Assembly (NCBI GenBank): GCA_034409055.1
Contig: DAOUMU010000536.1
Span: 1-64,000 of the forward strand
DNA length: 64,000 nucleotides
Direction: 5' to 3'
Origin: DAOUMU01 sp034409055
GTDB lineage: Bacteria; Chloroflexota; Anaerolineae; 4572-78; J111
Positions 1-7,899 of the stretch are shown in pieces (within the stretch, counting starts at the first letter, position 1; each line of letters opens with the position of its first letter). The notes under the pieces were generated by a model. The model saw only the letters and a list, made by a program, of their open reading frames with translations, was not told the DNA's origin and did no database searches. A program made the translations under genes and the position numbers.

Positions 1-14
1 GGGGGGGGGGGGGG
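1..14. repeat. G homopolymer at window edge
   Basis: Fourteen consecutive G open the window. On the minus strand they extend a proline-rich tail of the SH3b protein, so a real polyproline tract is possible. A contig ending in a homopolymer is also typical of an assembly or sequencing break. Confidence 0.8.
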
Positions 15-1956
15 AATCCGTGGGACCGGGAGTGGGAGGCGGTGTGCCGAGGCCAAAAATCGGCACGCCTGCTTTATCTCCTTGAAATCTGACGAACTCA
101 GCCGCAACCCAGCCTGTCTCATCTGGCGCATCGGGAAAATCTATCTGCCACCAATCGCCATCTTGGCTGATGGCGAACACATCGGCGATTTCACCGGGAT
201 ACAGGCCACCGACCAGTAATCCCTCTAAGGAAGGTTCAGCCCGGACGTTGACCGGATCAATAGCCTCAATACTACCGGCAATTATCGGTTCGACTGGCGC
301 AGGGGTGGGCGTTTCTGCTGGAACAGGCTCTGCTTCACCTGTTATGTTGGTAGCAATCGGTACGGTGTTGCTGTCGCCAAAAAAATCTACCACCACATCG
401 GCCACCCAGGCCAGACCATTTTCTCCAGCCCGATACTCGATCTGCCACCAATCCCCTGTTTCATTTTTGGCCACAACGCGGGCTGATGAATTTTCATCAA
501 GTCGTCCCAACAGGTCAAAGTTAAGGTCCGGACCACTACGAACATTAACCCCACCTGCCGGAATTTTAACGAGGGGTACATCACCTTCGGCCTGGGTAGC
601 GGGTTGGGTAGATGGTTCGAGAGACTCTTCAGCAGGTGTATCGGTGGCAGTTTCTGTCGTCGTTTCAAGAGAGGGGGTCTCGACCAGCGGTACTTCAGAC
701 GGTTCGCCTACAAACTCAACCACTTCAGCCGACACCCAGCCTTTACCTTCCTGGCCACCCTCAAAATCAATCTGCCACCAACCGCCAGACTCCGGCCGAC
801 CGGTAACAGGAACGGTACTACCAGCCGCCAGGGTGCCTAATCTGGTAAAGGTCGTGGCCGGCCCATTACGTACGTTGGTTAAATCCTCGATTTTGATGTA
901 GGGGCCATCAGGAGGGGTTTCCTGGGCTTGTGATTCTTCAGACGGGAGTTCTTGTGCGGCCACCTCTACCGCTGCCGGCGCAGCAGGTGGGCGGCCCCGT
1001 AAAGCTGTCACTAACTCGCGGGTCGTATCCAGGTAAAGATTACCGTAAGTGATACTCGGCTCAATCTGGGTACCTTCTAGCCATTCGTTAAAACTGGTCA
1101 CAATGATCATATTGGGTTGGCTGGCTAATGCGCCTCGCCACGTTTCGCGATAGTAGTCACCGTTGCGCCGGGAAACGACAGAAGTGTCATCGCGTGGTAG
1201 GCGGGTGTCATCGTAGCCGGGCATGGCCGTAGCCACCCACAGCCGGTTGACCTGATTTTCGGCTGCATAAGCTCGCACTCGGTCGCTCCACTTGGCCATT
1301 TGATCTGCTGGAGAAGCAGCCCAGGCGATGTTGTACAGGTGATGGCCATCAAAGACGGCTTGATAAGCAATATCAACCCCTTCAGCAATCCAATAGGTGC
1401 TGTGCTCTGGATCAACCTGATTACGAATAGCAGCCCACTCCTCGACCGAAAATCGCTGCTGCTGCCAGAAGAAAATCACCGGTTTGTCCTGATAGCGCAG
1501 GTAGGCCGGATGTTGGGCATGTGTAGCTAACAGGGTGGTTAGAGCCCCGGTTACTGCGCCGGCGTCGCCAAAAAATGGACCGGTGGTTTCAACGTCTACC
1601 GCTGCTTTGAAGCCTTTGGCGGTAGCCACATCCAGCAAGATACGAAAATTGGTTTCGGTTTGGTTATTGACCTCCTGAGGGCCGTACCAGGATTGGACCA
1701 AGGCGTCAATACCCGCACTCTGTGCTTGAAAAACGTGTCGTTCAATCGTGGCCCGGTCTGCTGAATTATAAGGCTCAACGGGAGAGTCAGCGACCTGATC
1801 CGAACTCCACGTATTCTGATCAAACCAAGCATAGTAAAAAGCCAGTACCAAGGGGGCTTCCTGGGCAGAAACTACCGGTGGTGGGGCAATGCCCTCCGCA
1901 TTAAATAGCAGGAGAATGGCTAATAGTAAACCGGTCATCTTAGTTGTGGGCTTCAT
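1..1956 (-). CDS. Secreted GH99-like glycosidase/WbsX-type domain with three SH3b repeats (3' end cut by window)
   Basis: I translated the minus strand from ATG at 1956; the frame is open for 652 codons and runs off the left edge, so the C-terminus is missing. Residues 1-32 form a signal peptide (hydrophobic LLLAILLLF, cut near VSAQEA). Residues about 35-335 resemble glycoside hydrolase family 99 / WbsX-like domains: an early LAFYYAWF, then DALVQSWYG, and the typical closing block TSFNEWLEGTQIEPS. Three bacterial SH3 domains follow, at about 360-425, 465-530 and 565-630, each with a 'NVR.(G/E)P' start and a 'G(D/G)WWQI' core, separated by Pro/Thr/Glu-rich linkers. Family knowledge suggests an extracellular polysaccharide-acting enzyme held at the cell wall by SH3b domains; substrate unknown. 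The last visible codons are proline codons in a C homopolymer. Confidence 0.85.
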   Translation of the reverse strand, partial: MKPTTKMTGLLLAILLLFNAEGIAPPPVVSAQEAPLVLAFYYAWFDQNTWSSDQVADSPVEPYNSADRATIERHVFQAQSAGIDALVQSWYGPQEVNNQTETNFRILLDVATAKGFKAAVDVETTGPFFGDAGAVTGALTTLLATHAQHPAYLRYQDKPVIFFWQQQRFSVEEWAAIRNQVDPEHSTYWIAEGVDIAYQAVFDGHHLYNIAWAASPADQMAKWSDRVRAYAAENQVNRLWVATAMPGYDDTRLPRDDTSVVSRRNGDYYRETWRGALASQPNMIIVTSFNEWLEGTQIEPSITYGNLYLDTTRELVTALRGRPPAAPAAVEVAAQELPSEESQAQETPPDGPYIKIEDLTNVRNGPATTFTRLGTLAAGSTVPVTGRPESGGWWQIDFEGGQEGKGWVSAEVVEFVGEPSEVPLVETPSLETTTETATDTPAEESLEPSTQPATQAEGDVPLVKIPAGGVNVRSGPDLNFDLLGRLDENSSARVVAKNETGDWWQIEYRAGENGLAWVADVVVDFFGDSNTVPIATNITGEAEPVPAETPTPAPVEPIIAGSIEAIDPVNVRAEPSLEGLLVGGLYPGEIADVFAISQDGDWWQIDFPDAPDETGWVAAEFVRFQGDKAGVPIFGLGTPPPTPGPTDSPPPP

Positions 1957-2157
1957 AACAACGATTACTCACTATCATATTTCAAGCCGGAAAGTATAAC
2001 ATACAAAGAGTTGATCGCAAAGCAGAAGCCATTGGCGTGCGGGCTTTACTGACGATTTTGTCCAGTTGTGGTATAATTCATGATTGAGATATGTTTCAGC
2101 CAAACTGAATCGTCTTTTCAGCAGTCAATCGTTAGCAGTTATTTACAAAATAAACTA

Positions 2158-2176
2158 AACATGATAAAATCATGTT
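2158..2176. promoter_or_regulatory. Palindromic operator candidate upstream of TPR gene
   Basis: Perfect inverted repeat AACATGAT-AAA-ATCATGTT, 27 bases before the ATG at 2204. A -10-like TATAAT lies at about 2072-2077 with a weak -35 (CTGACG, 17-base spacer). The palindrome would therefore sit downstream of a promoter, a usual place for a repressor site. No binding protein can be named. Confidence 0.4.
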
Positions 2177-2203
2177 GATTATGTAAATTAGGGGTAGGTG
2201 CTT

Positions 2204-2686
2204 ATGCCAACACTTGAGGATGGTAGAAATGCTATTGCCCAGGGCAATCTACAACAAGCCCGTCTGATCTTCGAAGCTATTCTACAAGAGAATCCCCGTT
2301 CTGAGGAGGCCTGGCTGGGACTGGGTGAAGTTCTAACTGATACCGAGGATAAAAGAATCTGTTATGAAAATGTTCTTAAAATTAATAAAAACAACAGGGC
2401 GGCCAGGGATGGATTACGCAACCTGGAACCTCGAGCCAATCCCCTGGTAGAAGCTCTGGCCCAGCAGACTGGTGTCAGGACTACTGAAGAAGAAGAACCT
2501 CCTGAGGAGGATGAACCCACCCTTGTTTCAGACCGTCCTGACTTTACCGCGTCTCCTACTGAAGTGGACCGTGGGGGTCCCTCCACAGCCATACTGGTGG
2601 CAGTGGGGTTGGCCCTTTCGGTTATTGTGTTTGCTATTGGGGGGGGCGTGGTGTATTTCTTAATTACTTCACTTACCGGTGGGTAA
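2204..2686 (+). CDS. TPR protein with C-terminal membrane anchor
   Basis: 160-residue protein. The N-terminal 70 residues are two TPR-like helical repeats (A..A...GNLQQAR..FE..L, then AW..LGEVL and R..YENVLKIN..N..AR.GL). A strongly acidic linker of about 45 residues and one hydrophobic helix near the end (ILVAVGLALSVIVFAIGGGVVYFLI) follow. This is the Chloroflexota style of tail-anchored TPR protein, probably a cytoplasmic scaffold on the membrane. I chose ATG 2204 over GTG 2198 because the GGGGTAGG ribosome site is well spaced only for the ATG. The 3' end overlaps the next kinase gene by 8 bases if that gene starts at GTG 2679, which implies coupled translation and a shared pathway. The N-terminal half resembles that of the protein at 38324-39709. 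Confidence 0.75.
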   Translation: MPTLEDGRNAIAQGNLQQARLIFEAILQENPRSEEAWLGLGEVLTDTEDKRICYENVLKINKNNRAARDGLRNLEPRANPLVEALAQQTGVRTTEEEEPPEEDEPTLVSDRPDFTASPTEVDRGGPSTAILVAVGLALSVIVFAIGGGVVYFLITSLTGG

Positions 2687-4274
2687 GTTAACAGCAACGT
2701 TTATGCTACCGGACTTTCGTTTACGTCAAAGAGAATATTTACTGGAGATAAGCCGAGCTATGAGCGCTCGGCTTGATTTGTCCTCACTGCTAAAATTAAT
2801 TTTGCGCAGTGCAGTCGAAATACTGGCTGGACAGGCTGGACTGATAACTTTGCATCACGATGATGGTTCATTTGTCCCCTATGCCAGTATTGGCTTGCCT
2901 ATTCAAACAGTGCATCTTTTTGATCCCCTCTGGCGAGACTTGGGAACAGAAGAGAAGCGTGGCTCTATTCCTGACATCTCCTTGCGGTTAGCCTTGGCTT
3001 CAAGAGCGGCTGGTGTACCCCTGCGACAGGTGGTTGCTTTACCTCTGGAGATAGGTGACGACACTATTGGCTACATTTTTATTTTTCGGGCTCGTGGGGC
3101 AGCCTTCAGCAACAATGATCGCCAGGTATTGGGTGCTTTTGCCGACCAGGCCGCCATTGCCGTGCAAAATGCTCGCCTGTACCAGCAGGTGAGCGCGGAG
3201 CGAGAGCGTTTGAACGCGATTATCGAAAACAGCGGCGATGGGGTCATGATTGTTAATCCCTACCGTATTATTCAGACTTGGAACAAGGCCCTGGCCAACC
3301 TGACCGGCATCTCCACTGAAGAAGCTATTGGGCGCCCCTGCTATGAGGTCTTAAATTTGCAAACTTCCCAGGGCGTCAGCGTGTGTCATACCGCCTGTCC
3401 TCTAGTCCATTCGCCTGAGGATGGCCGTCTTTACGCAGAAGGGGTTCACCATCGTGCTGATGGCCTGAAGATCACCCTGGCCGACAACTATTCGTCTCAA
3501 TTTAATGAGCAGGGTGAACTCACCCAGGTAATTGCCAATGTACGCGATATGACCCGTTTGCGTGAGGCAGATGAGCTAAAACAAACACTGCTTTCCGTTA
3601 TTTCCCACGAACTAAAAACGCCGGTCAGCATTATCAAAGGTTATGCTGGTACCCTGGCTCGCGAAGATGCCGATTGGGATAAAAACACGTTGACCGAGGG
3701 ATTGGCCGTGATTGAGGAAGAAGCCGACCGTCTGGATCAGCTCATCACCAATTTACTCGAAGCCAGCCGTTTGCAGGCAGGAGGGCTTAAACTACAGCTC
3801 AGTTATCTGAATTTAGCAGATATGGCCAAAACGGCCGTGGAAAACTTACAGTCCACTACCAATAAGCACACCTTTGCTATAGATTTTCCGGAAAACTGGC
3901 CTGTTATCCAGGGTGATTTTGAACGGTTACGCCAGGTGCTGACAAATTTAATCGGCAATGCGATTAAATACAGTCCAGAGGGGGGCTTGATTAAAGTGGG
4001 AGGGGTGGCCGGTAAAAGTACCGTGCGTCTCTACGTGAGTGATGAAGGTATCGGTATTCCCCCGGCCGATCAAGAGCGTATTTTTGAGCGATTTCATCGA
4101 GTTGACAATCGGCTGGCTCGGCAAACTCCCGGCACGGGCCTGGGTCTCTTCCTGGTGCGAGCCGTTGTCGAGGCGCACCGTGGGCGAGTTTGGGTTAAAA
4201 GTACACCCGGACAGGGTAGCGTTTTTTGGGTGGAGTTACCGATTGGCGGGGAGCAACCAACTCTAACCACTTAG
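2679..4274 (+). CDS. GAF-PAS sensor histidine kinase
   Basis: 531 residues without an obvious membrane segment, so a soluble sensor kinase. GAF domain about 20-170 (QAGLITLHHDDG to FADQAAIAVQNARLY), a short helix, PAS about 178-290 (NSGDGVMIVNPYRIIQTWN), then HisKA with the phospho-accepting His310 in SHELKTP. The HATPase domain has N box NLIGNAIKYSPEGG, G1 DEGIGIPP, F box FERFHRVD and G2 GTGLGLFLV, all intact. The PAS insert contains Cys residues (CHTACPL), so a metal or redox role is possible but unproven. Start GTG 2679 overlaps the TPR gene; ATG 2703 is an alternative and neither has a strong ribosome site. No regulator lies directly downstream. The degenerate regulator at 5627-6295 is the nearest but is convergent and lacks the Asp. 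Confidence 0.88.
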   Translation: MGKLTATFMLPDFRLRQREYLLEISRAMSARLDLSSLLKLILRSAVEILAGQAGLITLHHDDGSFVPYASIGLPIQTVHLFDPLWRDLGTEEKRGSIPDISLRLALASRAAGVPLRQVVALPLEIGDDTIGYIFIFRARGAAFSNNDRQVLGAFADQAAIAVQNARLYQQVSAERERLNAIIENSGDGVMIVNPYRIIQTWNKALANLTGISTEEAIGRPCYEVLNLQTSQGVSVCHTACPLVHSPEDGRLYAEGVHHRADGLKITLADNYSSQFNEQGELTQVIANVRDMTRLREADELKQTLLSVISHELKTPVSIIKGYAGTLAREDADWDKNTLTEGLAVIEEEADRLDQLITNLLEASRLQAGGLKLQLSYLNLADMAKTAVENLQSTTNKHTFAIDFPENWPVIQGDFERLRQVLTNLIGNAIKYSPEGGLIKVGGVAGKSTVRLYVSDEGIGIPPADQERIFERFHRVDNRLARQTPGTGLGLFLVRAVVEAHRGRVWVKSTPGQGSVFWVELPIGGEQPTLTT

Positions 4275-4333
4275 TTCGCCAGCCGTGGTTGAGGGCCAAG
4301 ATTGCGGCTTGTGTACGGTCAGTCACCTCTTGT
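4266..4333 (-). pseudogene. Possible 3' remnant of a LuxR/NarL-type HTH regulator
   Basis: The minus strand just beyond the lipoprotein stop reads RQEVTDRTQAAILALNHGW in one frame. This closely resembles the end of NarL/LuxR-family HTH domains (pattern KLxVTxRTxAxxxALxxGW). Only about 20 residues are visible and no start or upstream HTH helix remains. It may be a relic of a response regulator once paired with the adjacent kinase. Very short, so chance similarity cannot be excluded. Confidence 0.3.
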
Positions 4334-4336
4334 CGG

Positions 4337-5491
4337 CTATTTGACTTCATCTTCAAGAATAAGCCCCTCAGGTGAAAGAATTTTGAAGCTCTTGTACATG
4401 GGATTGAACCATTGCAAGGCGCTCTCGTAAATAGCAGCCGGTGAGGTAAAGACCATCTGGTAGATTTTGCCCTTACTGGCTGCGGTAATCACAGAGCCGG
4501 CCATGTCGGTTCCCTCTTTGGTGGTATAGAGAAAATCTATTGTAGCACCGGTCGCCGTATCGAGGGGAAACTCAGTCAGGGGCTGATTTTGGACATTCCT
4601 ATGTTCTTTGGAGAGGGTTTCAAGATAAGCCAGGGCGGCCTGTTCCGCTGCGCCAACGGGATTGTCTTTTGCCTCGGGCCAATCATAGACGCTGCCTTCA
4701 AAGGTGATGTCGTGGTCTGGCATAGCCACGACTACCAAGGTTTCATCCTGTTGTAGAATTTCCCAATCACTGGGATAGAAAAAACCGAACTGGTTTTTAG
4801 TTGGCCCAATCAAAAGCCAGACCGGTGGTTCATCGGTAGGGGGGCTTTCTACAATTGGGCTGGTATCGAGGGAGACGAACGTATCGGCCAAATTTTGCAA
4901 CTTATGGTGAGAGATGTGCCATTGTTCCTCGGTCGCGCTAATGAACAGCAGAAATACGATGGTATCTTGTTGCCAGACCCGTACCTCGTTGATCGCCGGC
5001 CCCAGGTGGGGATCAATGGAAGCGAATTGGGCTATGATCGAGCCATCAGCCCTTTGCTCCTGGCTGATTGGGGAAAAACCTGATTTCTCGTCGACAAAAT
5101 TTTGGGCGACAAACGTCACCAGGTATCGATTTAACTCTTCTTCAGAATATTCTTCCCCCACATCATTAAATACCAGGCTGTATCCAGCCTGGTCACCCGG
5201 TTCAATAAACACGACCCCGTCGGATCGTTCAAAAAATTGCCAGTTTTCGGGGTAATTTATGCTGAAGCGATTGGTAGAGTGAGTGTAATTGCTCGTAGTT
5301 ACCTGGTCGGATACAACAGAAGTGGGGGTGCTAACGGGAACACTCCCGGCAGAGGGAATGGTTGGGGTTGAGGTGGGATCGGGCTGAACAGGCGTAAAGA
5401 CCGGTTGATTGGCAGTAACACCGCCGCATCCGGTTAAAATAAACGCCACCACGATGGGTAGTCGAAAGCATAATGAAATCAGTTTTTGCAC
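4337..5491 (-). CDS. Lipoprotein with two PsbP-like domains, unknown role
   Basis: 384 residues from GTG 5491. I chose this start because AAGGAG lies 6-8 bases upstream and it puts the signal peptide at the N-terminus; an upstream in-frame ATG at 5551 would bury it. Lipobox LTGC (Cys22), then a Pro/Thr/Ser-rich linker of about 60 residues. Two similar domains follow, each opening with a 'F.I.YP.NW' / 'FGFFYPSDW' motif (about 70-215 and 225-375), as in PsbP/DUF1795-like lipoprotein domains. Predicted to be anchored on the outer face of the membrane. Function not recognised. The gene may be read with the regulator upstream of it, but a terminator (5577-5598) separates them. Confidence 0.75.
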   Translation of the reverse strand: MQKLISLCFRLPIVVAFILTGCGGVTANQPVFTPVQPDPTSTPTIPSAGSVPVSTPTSVVSDQVTTSNYTHSTNRFSINYPENWQFFERSDGVVFIEPGDQAGYSLVFNDVGEEYSEEELNRYLVTFVAQNFVDEKSGFSPISQEQRADGSIIAQFASIDPHLGPAINEVRVWQQDTIVFLLFISATEEQWHISHHKLQNLADTFVSLDTSPIVESPPTDEPPVWLLIGPTKNQFGFFYPSDWEILQQDETLVVVAMPDHDITFEGSVYDWPEAKDNPVGAAEQAALAYLETLSKEHRNVQNQPLTEFPLDTATGATIDFLYTTKEGTDMAGSVITAASKGKIYQMVFTSPAAIYESALQWFNPMYKSFKILSPEGLILEDEVK

Positions 5492-5576
5492 CGATATCTC
5501 CTTGCTTGGGCCGAGTCTATTCGTGTAAGTATTGGGGAAACGTTTCAACATCAGGTCCAGACGTTAAAGAAAAGAA

Positions 5577-5598
5577 AAAGCACCATCAAAGGTGCTTT
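5577..5598 (-). terminator. Intrinsic terminator of the OmpR-type regulator gene
   Basis: On the minus strand an 8-bp perfect stem, AAAGCACC / GGTGCTTT, with a 6-base loop is followed by TTCTTTTCTTT. It lies about 30 bases after the regulator's stop codon and separates it from the lipoprotein gene. Confidence 0.85.
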
Positions 5599-5626
5599 GG
5601 TTAAATTGCTTCACTGGAGTGTGAAT

Positions 5627-6295
5627 TTATTCGAGCTCCTCTGTTGTAAAGCGATAACCGACACCTCGAACGGTGATGAGGCGACGCGGATGGCTGGGAT
5701 TTTCTTCAATCTTCTGGCGAAGCCAGCGGATGTGAACATCAAGCGTACGGGTGTCACCCATGTAATCTGTTTCCCAAACCTTTTGCATAATCGTTTTTCG
5801 ACTTAATATCTGATCGCAGTTAGTAATCAATAAATGCAACAAATTAAACTCTTTAGGGGTTAAAGAGAAACGTTTCCCCTGGTGGAGTACCTGCTGCTGC
5901 TGGCAGTCAAGAATCAGGTTGGGTAAGCGAATAAATCTATTTTTTTGTTTAGCGATAGCTTTTTTGATACTCCGGGCTAATTGTTCGAGATTATCAGGCT
6001 CAACCACAATAGCATCGGCTCCAACTTCAGCCGGTAGATGATTTTTGTGGCTGACGACGATATAGGGAATCCCCAAATTTGTTTTATTGATCGCTTCTTG
6101 AAGCCCGGATAACTCTGGGTAATCGTTGGCCGGATTAAAAATAATCAAATTCGGCCAGACAGTTTCGACCTTGTTAATAACGGTTTGAGGCGTATGGGCC
6201 AAAAAAACCTGGTAGCCATGTCCTTCAAGGTTCGACGCTAAAGACTCAGTTTGATTCAGCTCGCTATTTTCAATAAGCAAAATGTGCGTGGCCAT
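5627..6295 (-). CDS. OmpR/PhoB-type transcription factor with degenerate receiver
   Basis: 222 residues. The C-terminal half (about 125-222) is a clear winged helix of the OmpR/PhoB family: FSLTPKEFNLLHLL, RKTIMQKVW, TRTLDVHIRWLRQKIEENP, RGVGYRF. The N-terminal half has receiver length and rhythm but has lost the chemistry: the acid pair is Glu9-Asn10, the acceptor Asp is Asn54 (LIIFNPAND), and the conserved Lys is replaced by Glu (IVVEPDN). It should therefore not be phosphorylated in the usual way; family precedent is for constitutive or ligand-controlled 'atypical' regulators. Start ATG 6295 (MATHILLIEN) was chosen over ATG 6304 because of spacing to GGAAGG. Monocistronic, with its own terminator. 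Confidence 0.85.
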   Translation of the reverse strand: MATHILLIENSELNQTESLASNLEGHGYQVFLAHTPQTVINKVETVWPNLIIFNPANDYPELSGLQEAINKTNLGIPYIVVSHKNHLPAEVGADAIVVEPDNLEQLARSIKKAIAKQKNRFIRLPNLILDCQQQQVLHQGKRFSLTPKEFNLLHLLITNCDQILSRKTIMQKVWETDYMGDTRTLDVHIRWLRQKIEENPSHPRRLITVRGVGYRFTTEELE

Positions 6296-6402
6296 TGCTG
6301 CCATTTCCTTCCAGTTTGAACCTTGCTTCAAGGACAATCATTATACTCTAACCCCTTCTGTCTTGCAATCGCTCTGTAAATTTTTCGCTTCCTGGTCTGT
6401 AT

Positions 6403-7899
6403 TCATCGCCGCTCAAATTTTAGGTGAAGGACACGCTGGGTGGTGGAACGAATACAGGCGCGTTCGTCGGGGCGGTAGCCGCATACCCACAGAACCTTAT
6501 TGTTGGCCACCAGTAACGGGATACAATCGCGCCACTCAGCCGGAACTTTTTCGTTAATCAAAAATTCATTGATCTTTTTGCTGTGCCCCCCCAGCCCCAG
6601 AGGAAAGAATACATCACCCGGCTGGCGGGTTCTCAGGATCGGCCTGTGGCCAACCACATCGGCGTCAAGGTAAGCCTCCCAACGATCGGCTTGGCTGATA
6701 CGCTGAGGACTCAGGCTGTGGAGAGGTAATAGGTTGGCTTTGAGTTGCCAGTTAGTGTCGGGTAGGGGAGTTATACCGGGTAAACTCAATGGCAAACTCT
6801 GGTTTTTGGCCAGATAAGGACTGTCGGGTTGCTCTGGATAGCGTAATACATTTTCGGAAGCAATGACGAGAGTGTGGTAGCCGACAGTCAATATCAATCC
6901 CTGAGGCAAGATGGCCTTTGTGCCGGTTCTTCCCTTTTCTACATTAGCGATAGCGGTTTCAATATGCTCAAAATTGATATCACGCAGGCTACGGCGCAGA
7001 GTTTGTACGGCCCGACGTAAAGTAGAGCGTTTCAAAGCCAGGGGTAGACTTAGCCATTTCTGTAAATCAAATTCGATTTTTTCCGGTGACTCATAGGTCG
7101 CTACAAGCAACCAGACTTGGTCCAAATGCGCTTGCAAAATTTCAGTGTCGGCCGCGACGACTTTAGCGGTGCGTTGAATGATCTGTTGGATATTAGGGTT
7201 GTAAGTTTTAAGTTGGGGAATCAGTTCATGCCGCAGGCGGTTACGGAAGAAGGTTGTATCCTGGTTTGAGTAGTCCTGACGCGGGGAGAGGTTATGTTCC
7301 TGACAGTAGGCTTCAATTTCCTCCCGTGAAATTTCCAGTAAGGGACGAATAAGTTTAGGTGAGGGCAGGGGTGATGGCATCGGGATATCGTTGGGAGTTA
7401 GACGCAAGCTGGCTATATCTATAAACGGTTGCATACCACGTAGTCCGGCCAGGCCGGTTCCTCGCAAAAAATGCATCAACACTGTTTCTACCTGATCGTC
7501 GGCATTGTGCCCGACGGCAATCTTATCGGCCCCAATTTCGCTGGCTACTCGCCATAAAAAAGCGTATCGAATTTGGCGGGCGGCTTCTTCGATGGATTGC
7601 TTGCGTTGGCTGGCCAAAGCAGCTACATTGCAGCTTTCCACCCGGATAGGCAATTGCCAGCGAGTAGCGATTTTCCTGGCAAAATCTTCGTCAGCCTGCG
7701 CGTCGTCACCTCGTAGTTGGTGATTCAGGTGAGCGACGGTCAGGGTTAACCCAAGCTCAGCCCTAAAATTGACCAGTAAATGCAATAGGCAAAGAGAATC
7801 AGGGCCGCCAGACACTGCGATTACAATTTTGTCTTTCTGGGCCAGTAATGAATGTTTTTGACAAAACTCGGCGACCTTTTGGGCCACGCGAGGGGTCAT
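6403..7899 (-). CDS. tilS: tRNA(Ile)-lysidine synthase TilS
   Basis: 498 residues. TilS ligates lysine to C34 of the CAU-anticodon isoleucine tRNA, so that it reads AUA codons. The N-terminal PP-loop ATPase is clear: IVIAVSGGPDSLCLL (SGGPDS at 31-36), HLNHQLRGDDAQADEDF, GHNADDQVETVLMHFLRGTGLAGLRGM, and RPLLEISREEIEAYCQ. The C-terminal substrate-binding domains follow (RTRQPGD.F.PLG..G.KK..EFLIN.KVP and a VLWVCGYRPDER end). Full length for the family. The start ATG overlaps the TGA of the upstream cyclase gene (ATGA), so translation is coupled, an unexpected partner for a tRNA-modifying enzyme. Confidence 0.95.
   Translation of the reverse strand: MTPRVAQKVAEFCQKHSLLAQKDKIVIAVSGGPDSLCLLHLLVNFRAELGLTLTVAHLNHQLRGDDAQADEDFARKIATRWQLPIRVESCNVAALASQRKQSIEEAARQIRYAFLWRVASEIGADKIAVGHNADDQVETVLMHFLRGTGLAGLRGMQPFIDIASLRLTPNDIPMPSPLPSPKLIRPLLEISREEIEAYCQEHNLSPRQDYSNQDTTFFRNRLRHELIPQLKTYNPNIQQIIQRTAKVVAADTEILQAHLDQVWLLVATYESPEKIEFDLQKWLSLPLALKRSTLRRAVQTLRRSLRDINFEHIETAIANVEKGRTGTKAILPQGLILTVGYHTLVIASENVLRYPEQPDSPYLAKNQSLPLSLPGITPLPDTNWQLKANLLPLHSLSPQRISQADRWEAYLDADVVGHRPILRTRQPGDVFFPLGLGGHSKKINEFLINEKVPAEWRDCIPLLVANNKVLWVCGYRPDERACIRSTTQRVLHLKFERR

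Noticed and set aside
170..901. Plus-strand ORF of 243 codons
   Set aside because: Shadow of the minus-strand SH3b protein; low-complexity Ser/Thr translation and no ribosome site.
387..1832. Several short minus-strand ORFs
   Set aside because: They lie in other frames of the same strand as the long GH99/SH3b frame, which is open from 1956 to the edge and has recognisable domains.
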